A stretch of DNA of 64,000 bases from Tenacibaculum gallaicum (GCF_003387615.1 NZ_QUNS01000002.1:186001-250000); one strand, 5' to 3'. Shown: positions 25,476 through 34,149, numbered from the stretch's first letter. Notes: generated by a model from the letters alone, not told the origin. A program made the numbers and translations.

Positions 25476-25503
25476 AATAATAAGTTTTTATACTTAGTTA
25501 ACC

Positions 25504-25914
25504 TTATTGGTTTTCTACATACTTTTTAAAATTATCTAAAATAGCTTGCCATCCTCCTTTTTGTACATCAATAGAGTTTTGAGTTTCTGCATCAAAAACT
25601 GTTATAACTTCAGTATAGTCTTCTTTTGATGTAAAGTTTGTTTTTGCCTTTCTACCATCATCCATGGTGTATGCAATACACTCAAGAGGGCTTACTTCAT
25701 CGTAAGTACCGGTAAAATCGAAACTAAAGCTTCCATCTTTAGCTTCCATTCTTGATAAGAATTTTCCTCCAACTTTTAAATCGTTTTCAGCACGAGTAGT
25801 ATGCCAATCTTCAGAAGCTGTATTCCATGTTTTTATATGCTTTGGAGTTGTCCATATATCCCATACTTTGTTAGGAGTTCCTTTAATTGTTGTTTTAACT
25901 GTTATTTGTTCCAT
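25504..25914 (-). CDS. SRPBCC (AHSA1-like) domain protein
   Basis: 136 residues of the START/SRPBCC superfamily, AHSA1 subgroup. The first strand and helix, ITVKTTIKGTPNKVWDIWTT with WNTAS, and the late GWQAILDNFKKYVEN helix are typical. These small proteins have a hydrophobic cavity, and most bacterial ones are uncharacterised. It heads the minus-strand trio SRPBCC-DoxX-VOC and is divergent from the GlxA regulator at 26028. Confidence 0.87.
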   Translation of the reverse strand: MEQITVKTTIKGTPNKVWDIWTTPKHIKTWNTASEDWHTTRAENDLKVGGKFLSRMEAKDGSFSFDFTGTYDEVSPLECIAYTMDDGRKAKTNFTSKEDYTEVITVFDAETQNSIDVQKGGWQAILDNFKKYVENQ

Positions 25915-26015
25915 GATTTTAAGGTGTTAATGTTAATACTACAAAGATGAAATTAATTTAAAGCTTTCTTTGGGTGGTATAACGGCATTTTTAAGGGCTA
26001 ATTACGCCAATTTCT

Positions 26016-26023
26016 TATATTTG
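26016..26023 (+). promoter_or_regulatory. -7 box TATATTTG directly before the GlxA start
   Basis: Perfect TAnnTTTG box with only TTTT between it and the ATG at 26028. Predicted transcription would start at or within a base or two of the start codon. Confidence 0.6.
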
Positions 26024-26027
26024 TTTT

Positions 26028-26999
26028 ATGAAAAACGTTTCTATCCTTGTTCCAGAGTCCGCTGTAATAGAATCTGTTGCTGATCCGCAATACATGTTTT
26101 CTGCAGCAAATGATTTTTTAAGATCTAATAATCGAGAACCCCTTTTTAAGGTAAACCTTGTAGGGAGTAAAAAAGAAATTAGTTTTAATAATGGGATGTT
26201 TTCTGTCCATACAAATAAGTTATTACAAGAAGTTACTCAAACAGATCTTATTATAATACCGGCGCTTTTTGGAGATATGAAAACAGCGGTTAAACTTAAT
26301 GAAGAAGCCATTCCTTGGATTGTAAAACATTATAAAAAAGGAACTGAAGTGGCCTCATTATGTGTTGGTGCGTTTTTATTAGCTTCAACAGGAATTTTGA
26401 ATGGGAAGAAATGTTCTACACATTGGGCTTTTTACAACGAGTTTCAAGAAACTTTTCCAGATGTTGAGGTGAGAGACGGTAGTATTATTACCGAAGAAAA
26501 TGGTATTTATTCTAGTGGAGGAGCAAACTCTTATTGGAACTTATTATTATATCTTTTAGAAAAGTATACTGATAGAGATACGGCTATTTTAGCTTCCAAA
26601 TACTTTGCAATTGATATCGATAGAGACAGTCAGTCTGCATTTACAATGTTTACAGGGCAAAAAAACCATAATGACTTGGAGGTTATAAAAGTGCAAGAGT
26701 ATATAGAAGCAAATTATAAAGATAAAATTACTGTAGATGACATGGCTAGTTTAGTAGCGGTTAGTAGAAGAAGTTTTGAAAGACGTTTTAAACAAGCTAC
26801 TAATAATACCATTATCCAGTATCATCAACGTGTAAAAATTGAAGCAGCCAAAAGACATTTTGAAAGTACTAGAAAAAATATTACAGAGGTAATGTATGAA
26901 GTAGGGTATTCGGATACCAAAGCTTTTAGAAATGTTTTTAAAAAGATTACAGGACTCACACCTATTGAGTATAGAAACAAGTATAGTAAAGGAAGTTAA
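26028..26999 (+). CDS. GlxA family transcriptional regulator (DJ-1/PfpI plus AraC)
   Basis: 323 residues. The N-terminal DJ-1/PfpI-like amidase domain (1-190) carries VASLCVGAFLLASTG with the nucleophile-position cysteine and CSTHWAFY. The C-terminal AraC/XylS DNA-binding domain (about 220-323) has two helix-turn-helix motifs (VDDMASLVAVSRRSFERRFK; ITEVMYEVGYSDTKAFRNVF). Likely a ligand-sensing regulator of adjacent genes, being divergent from SRPBCC-DoxX-VOC and upstream of an ArsR-SRPBCC-DoxX set. A clear paralogue lies at 30863. Confidence 0.9.
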   Translation: MKNVSILVPESAVIESVADPQYMFSAANDFLRSNNREPLFKVNLVGSKKEISFNNGMFSVHTNKLLQEVTQTDLIIIPALFGDMKTAVKLNEEAIPWIVKHYKKGTEVASLCVGAFLLASTGILNGKKCSTHWAFYNEFQETFPDVEVRDGSIITEENGIYSSGGANSYWNLLLYLLEKYTDRDTAILASKYFAIDIDRDSQSAFTMFTGQKNHNDLEVIKVQEYIEANYKDKITVDDMASLVAVSRRSFERRFKQATNNTIIQYHQRVKIEAAKRHFESTRKNITEVMYEVGYSDTKAFRNVFKKITGLTPIEYRNKYSKGS

Positions 27000-27112
27000 T
27001 CTTTTAATAAGTGTTTTGAAGTTTATAGTTTTGAATATTAGTTGATTACTTTTTTTAAAAAAATTGCGCAGTCAAATAACTTCTTTTATTTTAGCAGTTA
27101 AATAACTGTGTA

Positions 27113-27433
27113 ATGAAGTTAAGAAGAGATGTATTTCAAGCTATAGCAGACCCAACTCGTAGAACTATTATTTCTTTAGTAGCGCTTCAAGCAATGACAC
27201 CATCTGCAATAGCTAATAATTTTGAGTATTCAAGGCAAACAATTTCTAAGCATATACAAATACTATCTGAATGTGATATTCTGAAACAGGAGCATAAAGG
27301 TAGAGAGATATATTATCATTTAAATCCAGAGGGAATGAAAGAAATAGCAGCTTTTATTGAGCCTTTTAGAGAGTTTTGGGATGAACGGTATAATAAGTTA
27401 GAGTCTGTTATGAAAAACTATAAAAAAAAATAA
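27113..27433 (+). CDS. ArsR family winged-helix regulator
   Basis: 106 residues of ArsR/SmtB type: RRDVFQAIADPTRRTIISLV, then NFEYSRQTISKHIQILSECD as the recognition helix, and a beta wing EHKGREIYYHLNPE. No metal-binding cysteine pair is present in the recognition helix, so it is of the non-metal group often paired with SRPBCC genes. The SRPBCC gene follows after 3 nt. Confidence 0.9.
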   Translation: MKLRRDVFQAIADPTRRTIISLVALQAMTPSAIANNFEYSRQTISKHIQILSECDILKQEHKGREIYYHLNPEGMKEIAAFIEPFREFWDERYNKLESVMKNYKKK

Positions 27434-27436
27434 AAT

Positions 27437-27907
27437 ATGGAGCAGAAGACCAAAGTTACAGCTGAAGCTGGGAAACAAGAGATTTTAATAAATAGAATAT
27501 TTGACTTGCCTATAGAACACTTATTTATGGCGTACGTTGATCCTGAAATCATTGAACAATGGATGGGGACCAAGGTGCTAAAACTTGAAAGTAAAGCAAA
27601 TGGAAGCTATCAGTTTGAAACGACTGATGGAGCAGGAAATAAACATTTGATAAAAGGAGTTATTCACGAGTTTATTCCTCAGAAAAAAATTATTAGAACT
27701 TTTGAGATGGATAGTATGCCTTTTGGTGTGCAGTTAGAAGTTTTTACGTTCGAAAAATTAACGGATAGTAAGAGTAAGCTTATTAAGAAAGTAATTTACC
27801 AATCGGTTAAATATAGAGATGAAAATTTAAAACTTCCATTTAAAATGGGCATTAATTGGGCACATCAACGATTAGAAGAAGTTGTAAATAAATTATCTAA
27901 AGTATGA
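27437..27907 (+). CDS. SRPBCC (AHSA1-like) domain protein
   Basis: 156 residues: ILINRIFDLPIEHLFMAYVD with PEIIEQWMG, central GNKHLIKGVIHEFIPQKKII, and a C-terminal helix INWAHQRLEEVVNKLS, all typical of the AHSA1 group paired with ArsR regulators. The stop overlaps the ATG of the DoxX gene by 4 nt, so ArsR-SRPBCC-DoxX form one tightly coupled unit. Confidence 0.88.
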   Translation: MEQKTKVTAEAGKQEILINRIFDLPIEHLFMAYVDPEIIEQWMGTKVLKLESKANGSYQFETTDGAGNKHLIKGVIHEFIPQKKIIRTFEMDSMPFGVQLEVFTFEKLTDSKSKLIKKVIYQSVKYRDENLKLPFKMGINWAHQRLEEVVNKLSKV

Positions 27908-28284
27908 AAGTAAAAAACATTACGTATTGGGTATTGACAATATTTCTATCAATAGGAATGCTCGCAGGAGGTATTCAACAGATGTTACAAATTGGAGGAT
28001 ACAATGAAATTGTTAAAGCGTTAGGATACCCGTTATATTTATTGAGCATTTTAGGTGTGTGGAAAATATTAGGAGTAATTGTTATTCTAGCTCCTAAATT
28101 AACTCTATTAAAAGAATGGGCGTATGCAGGCTTTTTCTTTGCTATGTCTGGAGCTGCAGTTTCTCATATAGCCGTAGGGCAAACTTTTACTGAAGCAATA
28201 CCATCTTTAATATTGTTAGTAATAACTGTTTTATCTTGGTATTTAAGACCAGATAGTAGAAAAATAAAAAGAATTATAAAGTAA
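27904..28284 (+). CDS. DoxX family integral membrane protein
   Basis: 126 residues with four predicted membrane helices, including ILGVWKILGVIVILAPKL and LKEWAYAGFFFAMSGAAVSH, the latter shared with the DoxX at 25104. The ATG lies 4 nt inside the preceding SRPBCC gene. Function unknown; the repeated SRPBCC-DoxX pairing suggests that the two work together. Confidence 0.87.
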   Translation: MKVKNITYWVLTIFLSIGMLAGGIQQMLQIGGYNEIVKALGYPLYLLSILGVWKILGVIVILAPKLTLLKEWAYAGFFFAMSGAAVSHIAVGQTFTEAIPSLILLVITVLSWYLRPDSRKIKRIIK

Positions 28285-28291
28285 GTTTGAA

Positions 28292-28870
28292 ATGGAAAAA
28301 GTAGATAAGTATATAGAAAACATAAAAAAATGGCAAGAAGAAACAAAATTGTTACGACAAATTTGTTTGGATTGTGGTCTTGAAGAAGATTTTAAATGGA
28401 TGCACCCTTGTTATACCTTTCAAGGAAAAAACATAGTGTTAATTCATGGTTTTAAAGATTATTGTGCATTACTTTTTCATAAAGGAGCATTATTAAAAGA
28501 CACAGGTAATATTTTAATTCAACAAACAGAAAATGTACAATCGGCTCGTCAAATTAGGTTTACAAAGCCAGAAGAAATTATAAATTTAATATCAACTATC
28601 AAAGCATATATCTTCGAAGCTATAGAGGTTGAAAAAGCAGGCTTAAAAGTAAAAACTAAGAAAACTTCAGAATTCGAAATGGTAAATGAGTTTAAAGAAG
28701 TACTGCAAGAAAATCCAGATATACAAACAATTTTTGAAGAACTAACCCCAGGAAGACAAAGAAGTTACTTGTTGTATTTTTCTCAAGCTAAACAATCAAA
28801 AACACGCTTGTCAAGAATAGAGAAGTCTATCCCAAAAATGATTGAAGGAAAAGGGTACAACGAAAGGTAA
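28292..28870 (+). CDS. YdeI/OmpD-associated family protein
   Basis: 192 residues. The DUF1801 part (1-115) has CLDCGLEEDFKWMHPCYTFQ and FHKGALLKDTGNIL, and a C-terminal OmdA-like helix region (about 130-190) has LTPGRQRSYLLYFSQAKQSK and TRLSRIEKSIPKM. Members are small cytoplasmic or periplasmic proteins of unknown role, linked to peptide or polymyxin resistance in enterobacteria. It follows the DoxX gene by 7 nt on the same strand. Confidence 0.82.
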   Translation: MEKVDKYIENIKKWQEETKLLRQICLDCGLEEDFKWMHPCYTFQGKNIVLIHGFKDYCALLFHKGALLKDTGNILIQQTENVQSARQIRFTKPEEIINLISTIKAYIFEAIEVEKAGLKVKTKKTSEFEMVNEFKEVLQENPDIQTIFEELTPGRQRSYLLYFSQAKQSKTRLSRIEKSIPKMIEGKGYNER

Positions 28871-28873
28871 GAA

Positions 28874-28901
28874 ATAGAGCTACCTAAAAAAGTAGCTCTA
28901 T
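28874..28901. terminator. Hairpin between converging genes
   Basis: A perfect 10-bp stem ATAGAGCTAC / GTAGCTCTAT with an 8-nt A-rich loop, just after the YdeI-like gene. The T-run is poor, so efficiency is uncertain. Confidence 0.55.
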
Positions 28902-28957
28902 AGAAAACTTAGATAAAAACTTGATAAATTAATATTGTTACGAAGTCTTATAATAGA

Positions 28958-29410
28958 CTATAAAACGTTAGAAGTTGTGTGAAACATCTGTGTAGATACT
29001 GCGATACGGTTCCAAATATTAATTTCCCCTATTTGTATAATAATTTGAGCTATTTCATTAGCGTTAAAGTACTCCTTAAGTTTCTGAAAGGTGTCTTCTG
29101 TTAATCCGTTGTTGCTTATTAGTGTTACTTCATCAGTAGCAGCCAATAAAGCTTTTTCTTTCTCAGAAAACAAAGGAGATTCTCTCCAAGCACTTAAAGC
29201 AAAAATTCTGTTTTGCGATTCTCCGTTTTTTAAAGCCTCCGTAGTATGCATTTCTATACAATAAGCACATGTGTTAATTTGTGAAGCTCTTATTTTTATA
29301 AGGTTTTTACTCTTTTTTGAAAGAGTTGTTGTTTCAAGGTATTTGTAAATTTCTAAGATTGCATTATAAGCATTAGGCTCTAATTCTTGAATGTTTAGTC
29401 TTTGTTTCAT
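28958..29410 (-). CDS. Carboxymuconolactone decarboxylase (AhpD-like) family protein
   Basis: 150 residues with the AhpD-type redox motif in CAYCIEMHT (CXXC followed by H three residues on), preceded by KIRASQINT. Proteins with this motif act as alkylhydroperoxidases or thiol-disulfide partners; decarboxylase activity is not implied. A CAAAGGTA box upstream (TACCTTTG on the coding strand) is a probable -7 element. It stands among VOC/SRPBCC/DoxX genes, consistent with reactive small-molecule stress. Confidence 0.87.
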   Translation of the reverse strand: MKQRLNIQELEPNAYNAILEIYKYLETTTLSKKSKNLIKIRASQINTCAYCIEMHTTEALKNGESQNRIFALSAWRESPLFSEKEKALLAATDEVTLISNNGLTEDTFQKLKEYFNANEIAQIIIQIGEINIWNRIAVSTQMFHTTSNVL

Positions 29411-29512
29411 AATTTTTAATTTTATAAACCAAAGGTATTATTCCCAGTAATATTAAAACTTAAGCCAATTTAAGAAACGTAATACTGTATGTTAAAGCTA
29501 TAAAGAAGCATT

Positions 29513-29965
29513 TTATTTTTTTTCGGGTTTAGAATAAGTAACAATATCAATTCCTATTCCGTTGGGATCAATAATTGCAAAATGCCTATCACCCCAAGGT
29601 TCATCTCTTAACTCAATTTCAATAGGTGTTCCTTTTTCTTTTAGCTGTTTGTAGTAACTGTCTACATTTTCTACTTCAATAGTTAAATATACTCCTTTAC
29701 CGTTAAATGCCGATTGAAAAATAGGTTTTTGACTAGGATGATTTGGAAGTAAGAAACTAATTTCTGAAGATTTATTAGGTGAATGTAATAGAAGGTAAAA
29801 ATCATTTTCAAAAGTAACTCCAAAACCTAATGTTTGAGTATAAAATTTTTTAGTTTCTTGTAGTTTTTCGGTTATAATTCCTGCGTTTAGTTTCATTTTT
29901 TTGAATGTTTGTGCGTTGATAGATACAACAGTTAGTATCAACCCGATTATTATTAATTTTTTCAT
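29513..29965 (-). CDS. Exported VOC family protein
   Basis: 150 residues with an N-terminal signal peptide (LIIIGLILTVVSINAQ), unusual for a VOC protein, followed by the VOC repeats MKLNAGIITEKLQETKKFYT with LGF and FAIIDPNGIGIDIVTY. An export-dependent VOC enzyme could act on a periplasmic compound. The CAAATTTA box upstream (TAAATTTG on the coding strand) fits a -7 element. Confidence 0.82.
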   Translation of the reverse strand: MKKLIIIGLILTVVSINAQTFKKMKLNAGIITEKLQETKKFYTQTLGFGVTFENDFYLLLHSPNKSSEISFLLPNHPSQKPIFQSAFNGKGVYLTIEVENVDSYYKQLKEKGTPIEIELRDEPWGDRHFAIIDPNGIGIDIVTYSKPEKK

Positions 29966-30034
29966 GTGCTACATTTTTGTTGAAACAAATTTAGTGTCAA
30001 GAGTTTTAGCTTGATTGTATAAATCGGACAGATT

Positions 30035-30847
30035 TTAAAAAAGAGCTTTAGAGGGGGGTACACCATAAAATGTTTTAAAGTGTTTAATAAAGTGAGCTTG
30101 ATCAAAAAAACCTAGGTCTAAATAAAGTTTGTTGTTCTTCAAACTTTGTGTAGATGTGGTTTCGTTTAAAACTTGTTGAAACCGAACAACATTACTAAAA
30201 GCTTTAGGAGTTGTGCCAATGTAATAATTAAAAACTCTTTGTAATTGACGAGTACTTAAACCAGTATTCAAATCTTTTTCAATATCTAAATAACCTTTAT
30301 GATGAAAAATAAGAGATAAAGCTTTAAAAAAACGAGAATCGTTTTGTATAGATTGACTTTGAGTTAGGTTTATAAACCTAAAATTAAGGAGTTTCACAAT
30401 GCTTTCTAACGAGCTTCTCGAACTTATAGTTGTTTGTATCCATTCGGATAAGTGAGGTAAAAAAAGTTTTAGTTCTTGTGATTGATTACTTAGCTCTTTA
30501 GCATTAATTTTAAATAATAAAGGAAAAACTGAAGGAAAAAAACGAATTCCTATATAATCAAAATCATTCCCGATAGGAAACTCAACATATTTTCTGCAAA
30601 AACCCATTATAAAGCTTTCAGAAATATGCTTTTTGTTAAAGAAAATATCAATACAACCGTCAGAAACAACTCGATAAGAGAAAGGATTTTGTAATGGTTC
30701 TTTAGTTTTTAATTGCCAAAAACAATAAATATAGTTCTCTAACCTGATATCAGGTTTTAACTCAATATATGAGATGTTATTAGTTTTAGAATTAACCGAT
30801 GGTTGTATGGGTTTATAGAAGTTTTTTATGGATTGAAAAGATGTCAA
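30035..30847 (-). CDS. AraC family transcriptional regulator
   Basis: 270 residues. An N-terminal sensing domain of the DUF6597 type (PDIRLENYIYCFWQLKT, DGCIDIFFNK, GIRFFPSVFPLLF) precedes an AraC DNA-binding domain (170-270) with GLSTRQLQRVFNYYIGTTPK and LDLGFFDQAHFIKHFKTFYG. It follows the second GlxA gene by 15 nt on the same strand, so the two regulators are probably cotranscribed. Confidence 0.88.
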   Translation of the reverse strand: MTSFQSIKNFYKPIQPSVNSKTNNISYIELKPDIRLENYIYCFWQLKTKEPLQNPFSYRVVSDGCIDIFFNKKHISESFIMGFCRKYVEFPIGNDFDYIGIRFFPSVFPLLFKINAKELSNQSQELKLFLPHLSEWIQTTISSRSSLESIVKLLNFRFINLTQSQSIQNDSRFFKALSLIFHHKGYLDIEKDLNTGLSTRQLQRVFNYYIGTTPKAFSNVVRFQQVLNETTSTQSLKNNKLYLDLGFFDQAHFIKHFKTFYGVPPSKALF

Positions 30848-30862
30848 ATGTATTATTTAAAA

Positions 30863-31843
30863 TTAAACATAAACTGCTTTGCGATATTTGTTAGCATATT
30901 CAGAAGGAGTCATGTTTGTAACCTTCTTAAAAACTTCTCTAAAGCCTTTAGGGTCATTATAACCAACTTCGTACATTATTTCGTTAACCGTTTTATTACC
31001 TCTTTCAAACTCTTTTTTAGCAGCTTCTATTTTAACACGTTGTACATATTCCATTACAGTATTGGCAGTTGCTTTTTTAAAACGTCTTTCAAAAGTTCTA
31101 CGACTTACAGCTATTTTTTCAGAAAGCTCATCAACAGTTATTTTTTGCTGATAATTTTGTTCAATATGTTCCTGAATTTTTAAAATATCTTTATCGTTAT
31201 GAGATTTCTGACCTTTAAAGATAATAAAAGGAGACTGACTATTTCGATTAATATCTATTTCGAAAATTTTAGAAGAAAGAACAGCCATTTCACGTCCTGC
31301 AAACTTTTCTACCAAATAAATGTTTAAATTTAAAGAAGAATAAGCTCCACCGCTTGTGTATAAGCCGTTTTCATCAGTAATAATCCTATTATCAACAAGA
31401 TTAACATCAGGAAACATTTTTCTAAATTCATCAGCAGCCAACCAATGTGTTGCACAGTCTTGACCGTTAAGCAACCCTGTGCTGGCTAATAAAAAAGCAC
31501 CTATACAAAGACTCGCAACTTCAGCACCATTAGCATATTGTTTTTTTATCCAAGGAATAAAAGCACTGTTTTTTGAAACTACTTGAGCATAATCTCCATG
31601 AATAGCAGGAATAATAATTAAATCTGTTTTTTGTACATCAGCAATTGTTGTGTTAGGAATAATGCTAAATACCCCATTGCTCAACCTTGCTTTTTTGTGG
31701 GTGCCAACAAGGTATGTTGCAAACAAAGATTGTTTACCGGCTTTTAATAAGGCATCATTAGCCATGGTAAACATCTTATAAGTAGCTTCTAAATTACTTA
31801 AGCTAGAGTCGCCTTCTGGCACAAGAATAGAAATATGTTTCAT
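30863..31843 (-). CDS. GlxA family transcriptional regulator, second copy
   Basis: 326 residues with the same plan as the 26028 gene: a DJ-1/PfpI domain with VASLCIGAFLLASTG and CATHW, then an AraC domain (VDELSEKIAVSRRTFERRFK; VNEIMYEVGYNDPKGFREVF). The two GlxA proteins agree at about half their positions by eye, so they are paralogues and face each other across the accessory cluster. A CAAATATA box at 31873-31880 (TATATTTG on the coding strand) lies 29 nt before the start. Divergent from the DinB operon. Confidence 0.9.
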   Translation of the reverse strand: MKHISILVPEGDSSLSNLEATYKMFTMANDALLKAGKQSLFATYLVGTHKKARLSNGVFSIIPNTTIADVQKTDLIIIPAIHGDYAQVVSKNSAFIPWIKKQYANGAEVASLCIGAFLLASTGLLNGQDCATHWLAADEFRKMFPDVNLVDNRIITDENGLYTSGGAYSSLNLNIYLVEKFAGREMAVLSSKIFEIDINRNSQSPFIIFKGQKSHNDKDILKIQEHIEQNYQQKITVDELSEKIAVSRRTFERRFKKATANTVMEYVQRVKIEAAKKEFERGNKTVNEIMYEVGYNDPKGFREVFKKVTNMTPSEYANKYRKAVYV

Positions 31844-31923
31844 GAGTTGTGTTTCAGGGAGTTAAACTATGTCAAATATAAGATAAGCATTTGTCGCAAT
31901 CAACCCTTGGTATTGTCGGGAAC

Positions 31924-31959
31924 ATACCTTTGAAGTACGGATAAGACCTTTTATCTTTG
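31924..31959 (+). promoter_or_regulatory. Two tandem -7 boxes before the DinB operon
   Basis: TACCTTTG (31924-31931) and TATCTTTG (31952-31959) both match TAnnTTTG; one or both may drive the DinB-VOC-SRPBCC-PhnB genes. Confidence 0.45.
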
Positions 31960-32030
31960 GTAATCAAATAATTAAGGAATGAATAGAGAAATTGTTTTGT
32001 CTATGTTACTCACCTACAAATCAAGAAAAA

Positions 32031-32537
32031 ATGAATGATAAAGACGTTTTAAATGAATATAACACTGCAACTATGGAATTGTTAAGGTTGATTTCATCGT
32101 TAACTGAAAAACAACTAAATAAAAAAACAAAAGAAAGGGGTTGGACAGTAGCACAGGTAGGAGAACACCTTAAGAAATCGTATGAGGTATCAGGTGTTTT
32201 AAACGGAAAAGTAAAAGATATACAGCGTAGTCCGTATGAAAAATTATCAGAAATACAACGCTTGTTTTTGAATTTCGATATAAAAATGAATTCACCTAAA
32301 GAAATTATACCAACCGAAGAGTTCATTAACAAAGAAATTTTGTTGACGGAGTTAAAAAATAAAATACAATGGGTGAATGATTTCTCAAAGAAGACGGATT
32401 TATCAAAACTCTGCTTAGATTTTGAAATTCCTGAATATGGACCATTTACACGAATTGAGTGGATAGGATTTAACACAGCACACACGCAGCGTCACATTTA
32501 TCAAGTAAAACAAATTATAAGAAACATAAAATTATAA
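32031..32537 (+). CDS. DinB-like four-helix-bundle protein
   Basis: 168 residues from ATG 32031; an upstream in-frame ATG at 31992 would add an unconvincing leader. DinB/YfiT pattern: helix LRLISSLTEKQLNKK, WTVAQVGEHLKKSYE with the first metal His, and late FNTAHTQRHIYQVKQI with the His pair (three-His metal site). Members include thiol S-transferases and uncharacterised stress proteins. First gene of a plus-strand set of four. Confidence 0.85.
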   Translation: MNDKDVLNEYNTATMELLRLISSLTEKQLNKKTKERGWTVAQVGEHLKKSYEVSGVLNGKVKDIQRSPYEKLSEIQRLFLNFDIKMNSPKEIIPTEEFINKEILLTELKNKIQWVNDFSKKTDLSKLCLDFEIPEYGPFTRIEWIGFNTAHTQRHIYQVKQIIRNIKL

Positions 32538-32542
32538 AAACA

Positions 32543-32947
32543 ATGAAAATATGGGCAAATTTAGGAGTAAAGGATATAGAGCGTACACAAAAATTCTATC
32601 AGACATTAGGCTTTAAACTTAATGGAGTTCCGACAAATGAAATAGTAAGTTTTTTATTTGGTGAAGAAGAGTTTATAATCCACTTTTTTAAAAAGGAAAA
32701 GTTAAAAGAAAGCTTTGAAGGTGAGATAGCAAATCTGAATAATAGTAATGAAGTAATGTTTACACTTTTGGCTAAAAGTAAAGAGGAACTTAATGCATTG
32801 ATAGAAAAAATAATAAAAGCAGGAGGATATATCCGTTTTGACCCTAGAAAAGATAAGAAAAAGTTTTATGATGATAACGGTTACTACGTTTGTGTGTTTG
32901 AAGATTTAGATGGGCATTTATTTAATCTGTTTTACAATTTAAATTAA
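32543..32947 (+). CDS. VOC family protein
   Basis: 134 residues: KIWANLGVKDIERTQKFYQT with LGFKL at the start, and GYYVCVFEDLDGHLFNLFYN at the end, the usual C-terminal VOC strand with a DxDGH turn. Resembles the glyoxalase/bleomycin-resistance subgroup; substrate unknown. Only 5 nt after the DinB gene. Confidence 0.87.
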   Translation: MKIWANLGVKDIERTQKFYQTLGFKLNGVPTNEIVSFLFGEEEFIIHFFKKEKLKESFEGEIANLNNSNEVMFTLLAKSKEELNALIEKIIKAGGYIRFDPRKDKKKFYDDNGYYVCVFEDLDGHLFNLFYNLN

Positions 32948-32960
32948 AGGTACTATTATT

Positions 32961-33410
32961 ATGAAAGCGCAACAAGAATTTACAGTAACTATAAATACTA
33001 GCCCTGAAAAGGTGTGGAAGGTTCTTTGGGACGATAAAATTTATTCTCTATGGACAGCTATTTTCTCACAAGGATCTTATGCAAAAACAGATTGGAAAGA
33101 AGGGAGTAAAGTGCTATTTCTTACACCTGACGGTAGAGGAATGGTAAGTAAAATAAAACAAAAGATGCCAAATAAGTATATGCTCTTTGAGCATTTGGGA
33201 GTTGTTAAAAACAATATAGAAAACTTAGAAAGTAAGGAAGCAAAAGAATGGGCTGGAGCTACGGAAACATATATGTTAGAGTCTGTTGATAGTGGCAAAA
33301 CACATTTAACAGTAAAAATGGATGTAGTTGAAGAGTATAAAAATTTCTTTTTAGATACATGGCCAAAAGCAATGGATAAAATAAAAGAATTAGCAGAAAA
33401 GAAAAATTAG
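32961..33410 (+). CDS. SRPBCC domain protein
   Basis: 149 residues with FTVTINTSPEKVWKVLWDDK near the N-terminus, WTAIFSQGSYAKTDWKEGSK, and a C-terminal helix FFLDTWPKAMDKIKELAEK. The third SRPBCC gene in the cluster, 13 nt after the VOC gene. Confidence 0.87.
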   Translation: MKAQQEFTVTINTSPEKVWKVLWDDKIYSLWTAIFSQGSYAKTDWKEGSKVLFLTPDGRGMVSKIKQKMPNKYMLFEHLGVVKNNIENLESKEAKEWAGATETYMLESVDSGKTHLTVKMDVVEEYKNFFLDTWPKAMDKIKELAEKKN

Positions 33411-33437
33411 AATAAACATAACTTAAAAACAAGAAAA

Positions 33438-33860
33438 ATGAAAGTAAATCCTTATTTAAATTTTGACGGAGATGCAGAACAAGCATTCAATTTTTACAAA
33501 TCGGTATTTGGTGGTGAATTCATTGCAAATATGAAAATGAGCGACGCTCCTGATGTAGAAAAGTTACCAAAAAATGAGAGAAAACGTACGATGCATATTT
33601 CGTTACCATTATCAAACGATACTATTTTAATGGCGTCAGATACCGTACCTTCAATGGGACATAATCTTAACAAAGGAAACAACAACTATATTTCACTGCA
33701 TCCAAAAAGCCGTGAAGAAGCTGATCGTTTGTTTAATGGTTTATCTGTTGGTGGAAAAATTGAAATGCCTATGGAAGACCAGTTTTGGGGAGATTATTAT
33801 GGAAGCTTTGTAGATAAGTTTGGTGTTTACTGGATGATTAATTACAACGAAGCGGTATAA
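33438..33860 (+). CDS. VOC family protein, PhnB-like
   Basis: 140 residues of the PhnB type: VNPYLNFDGDAEQAFNFYKS, FGGEF, NDTILMASDTVP and WGDYYGSFVDKFGVYWMINY. It is closely related in plan to the VOC gene at 24655 at the other end of the cluster. 27 nt after the SRPBCC gene. Confidence 0.88.
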   Translation: MKVNPYLNFDGDAEQAFNFYKSVFGGEFIANMKMSDAPDVEKLPKNERKRTMHISLPLSNDTILMASDTVPSMGHNLNKGNNNYISLHPKSREEADRLFNGLSVGGKIEMPMEDQFWGDYYGSFVDKFGVYWMINYNEAV

Positions 33861-33875
33861 TTAACTTTTAATTTA

Positions 33876-34127
33876 ATGGTAGAAGTCTTTAGAACATCTG
33901 TACAATCAGTTGAAGAGGAAACACTCCTTTTGGATAAGCTCCAAAAGGAGTTTTCTTACTATAAAATAAATTTTGACTTAGAAGGTTGTGATAATATACT
34001 TCGTATAGAGTCTATAGATAACATAATTGATCCTAACCCAACTATCAAATTAGTAAGATATTATGGATTTGACATTGAAGTACTGGAAGATGTGGTTGTA
34101 AAAGACAAAACAGTAGTAGAAAGTTAG
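33876..34127 (+). CDS. Small conserved-type hypothetical protein
   Basis: 83 residues, cytoplasmic. The order EVFRTSVQSVEEETLLLDKL, YKINFDLEGCDNILRIES and YGFDIEVLED gives a beta-alpha-beta-beta pattern like a ferredoxin-fold (HMA-like) domain without a metal-binding CXXC. I believe such proteins occur in other Flavobacteriaceae but do not know a function. Followed by a strong palindromic terminator. Confidence 0.75.
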   Translation: MVEVFRTSVQSVEEETLLLDKLQKEFSYYKINFDLEGCDNILRIESIDNIIDPNPTIKLVRYYGFDIEVLEDVVVKDKTVVES

Positions 34128-34149
34128 TGTGTAAATTTATGGAAAAGCA

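Noticed and set aside
30803-31183. A 126-residue plus-strand frame across the AraC/GlxA genes
   Set aside because: It is antisense to two well-supported regulators; Phe/Ser-rich composition is typical of a shadow frame.
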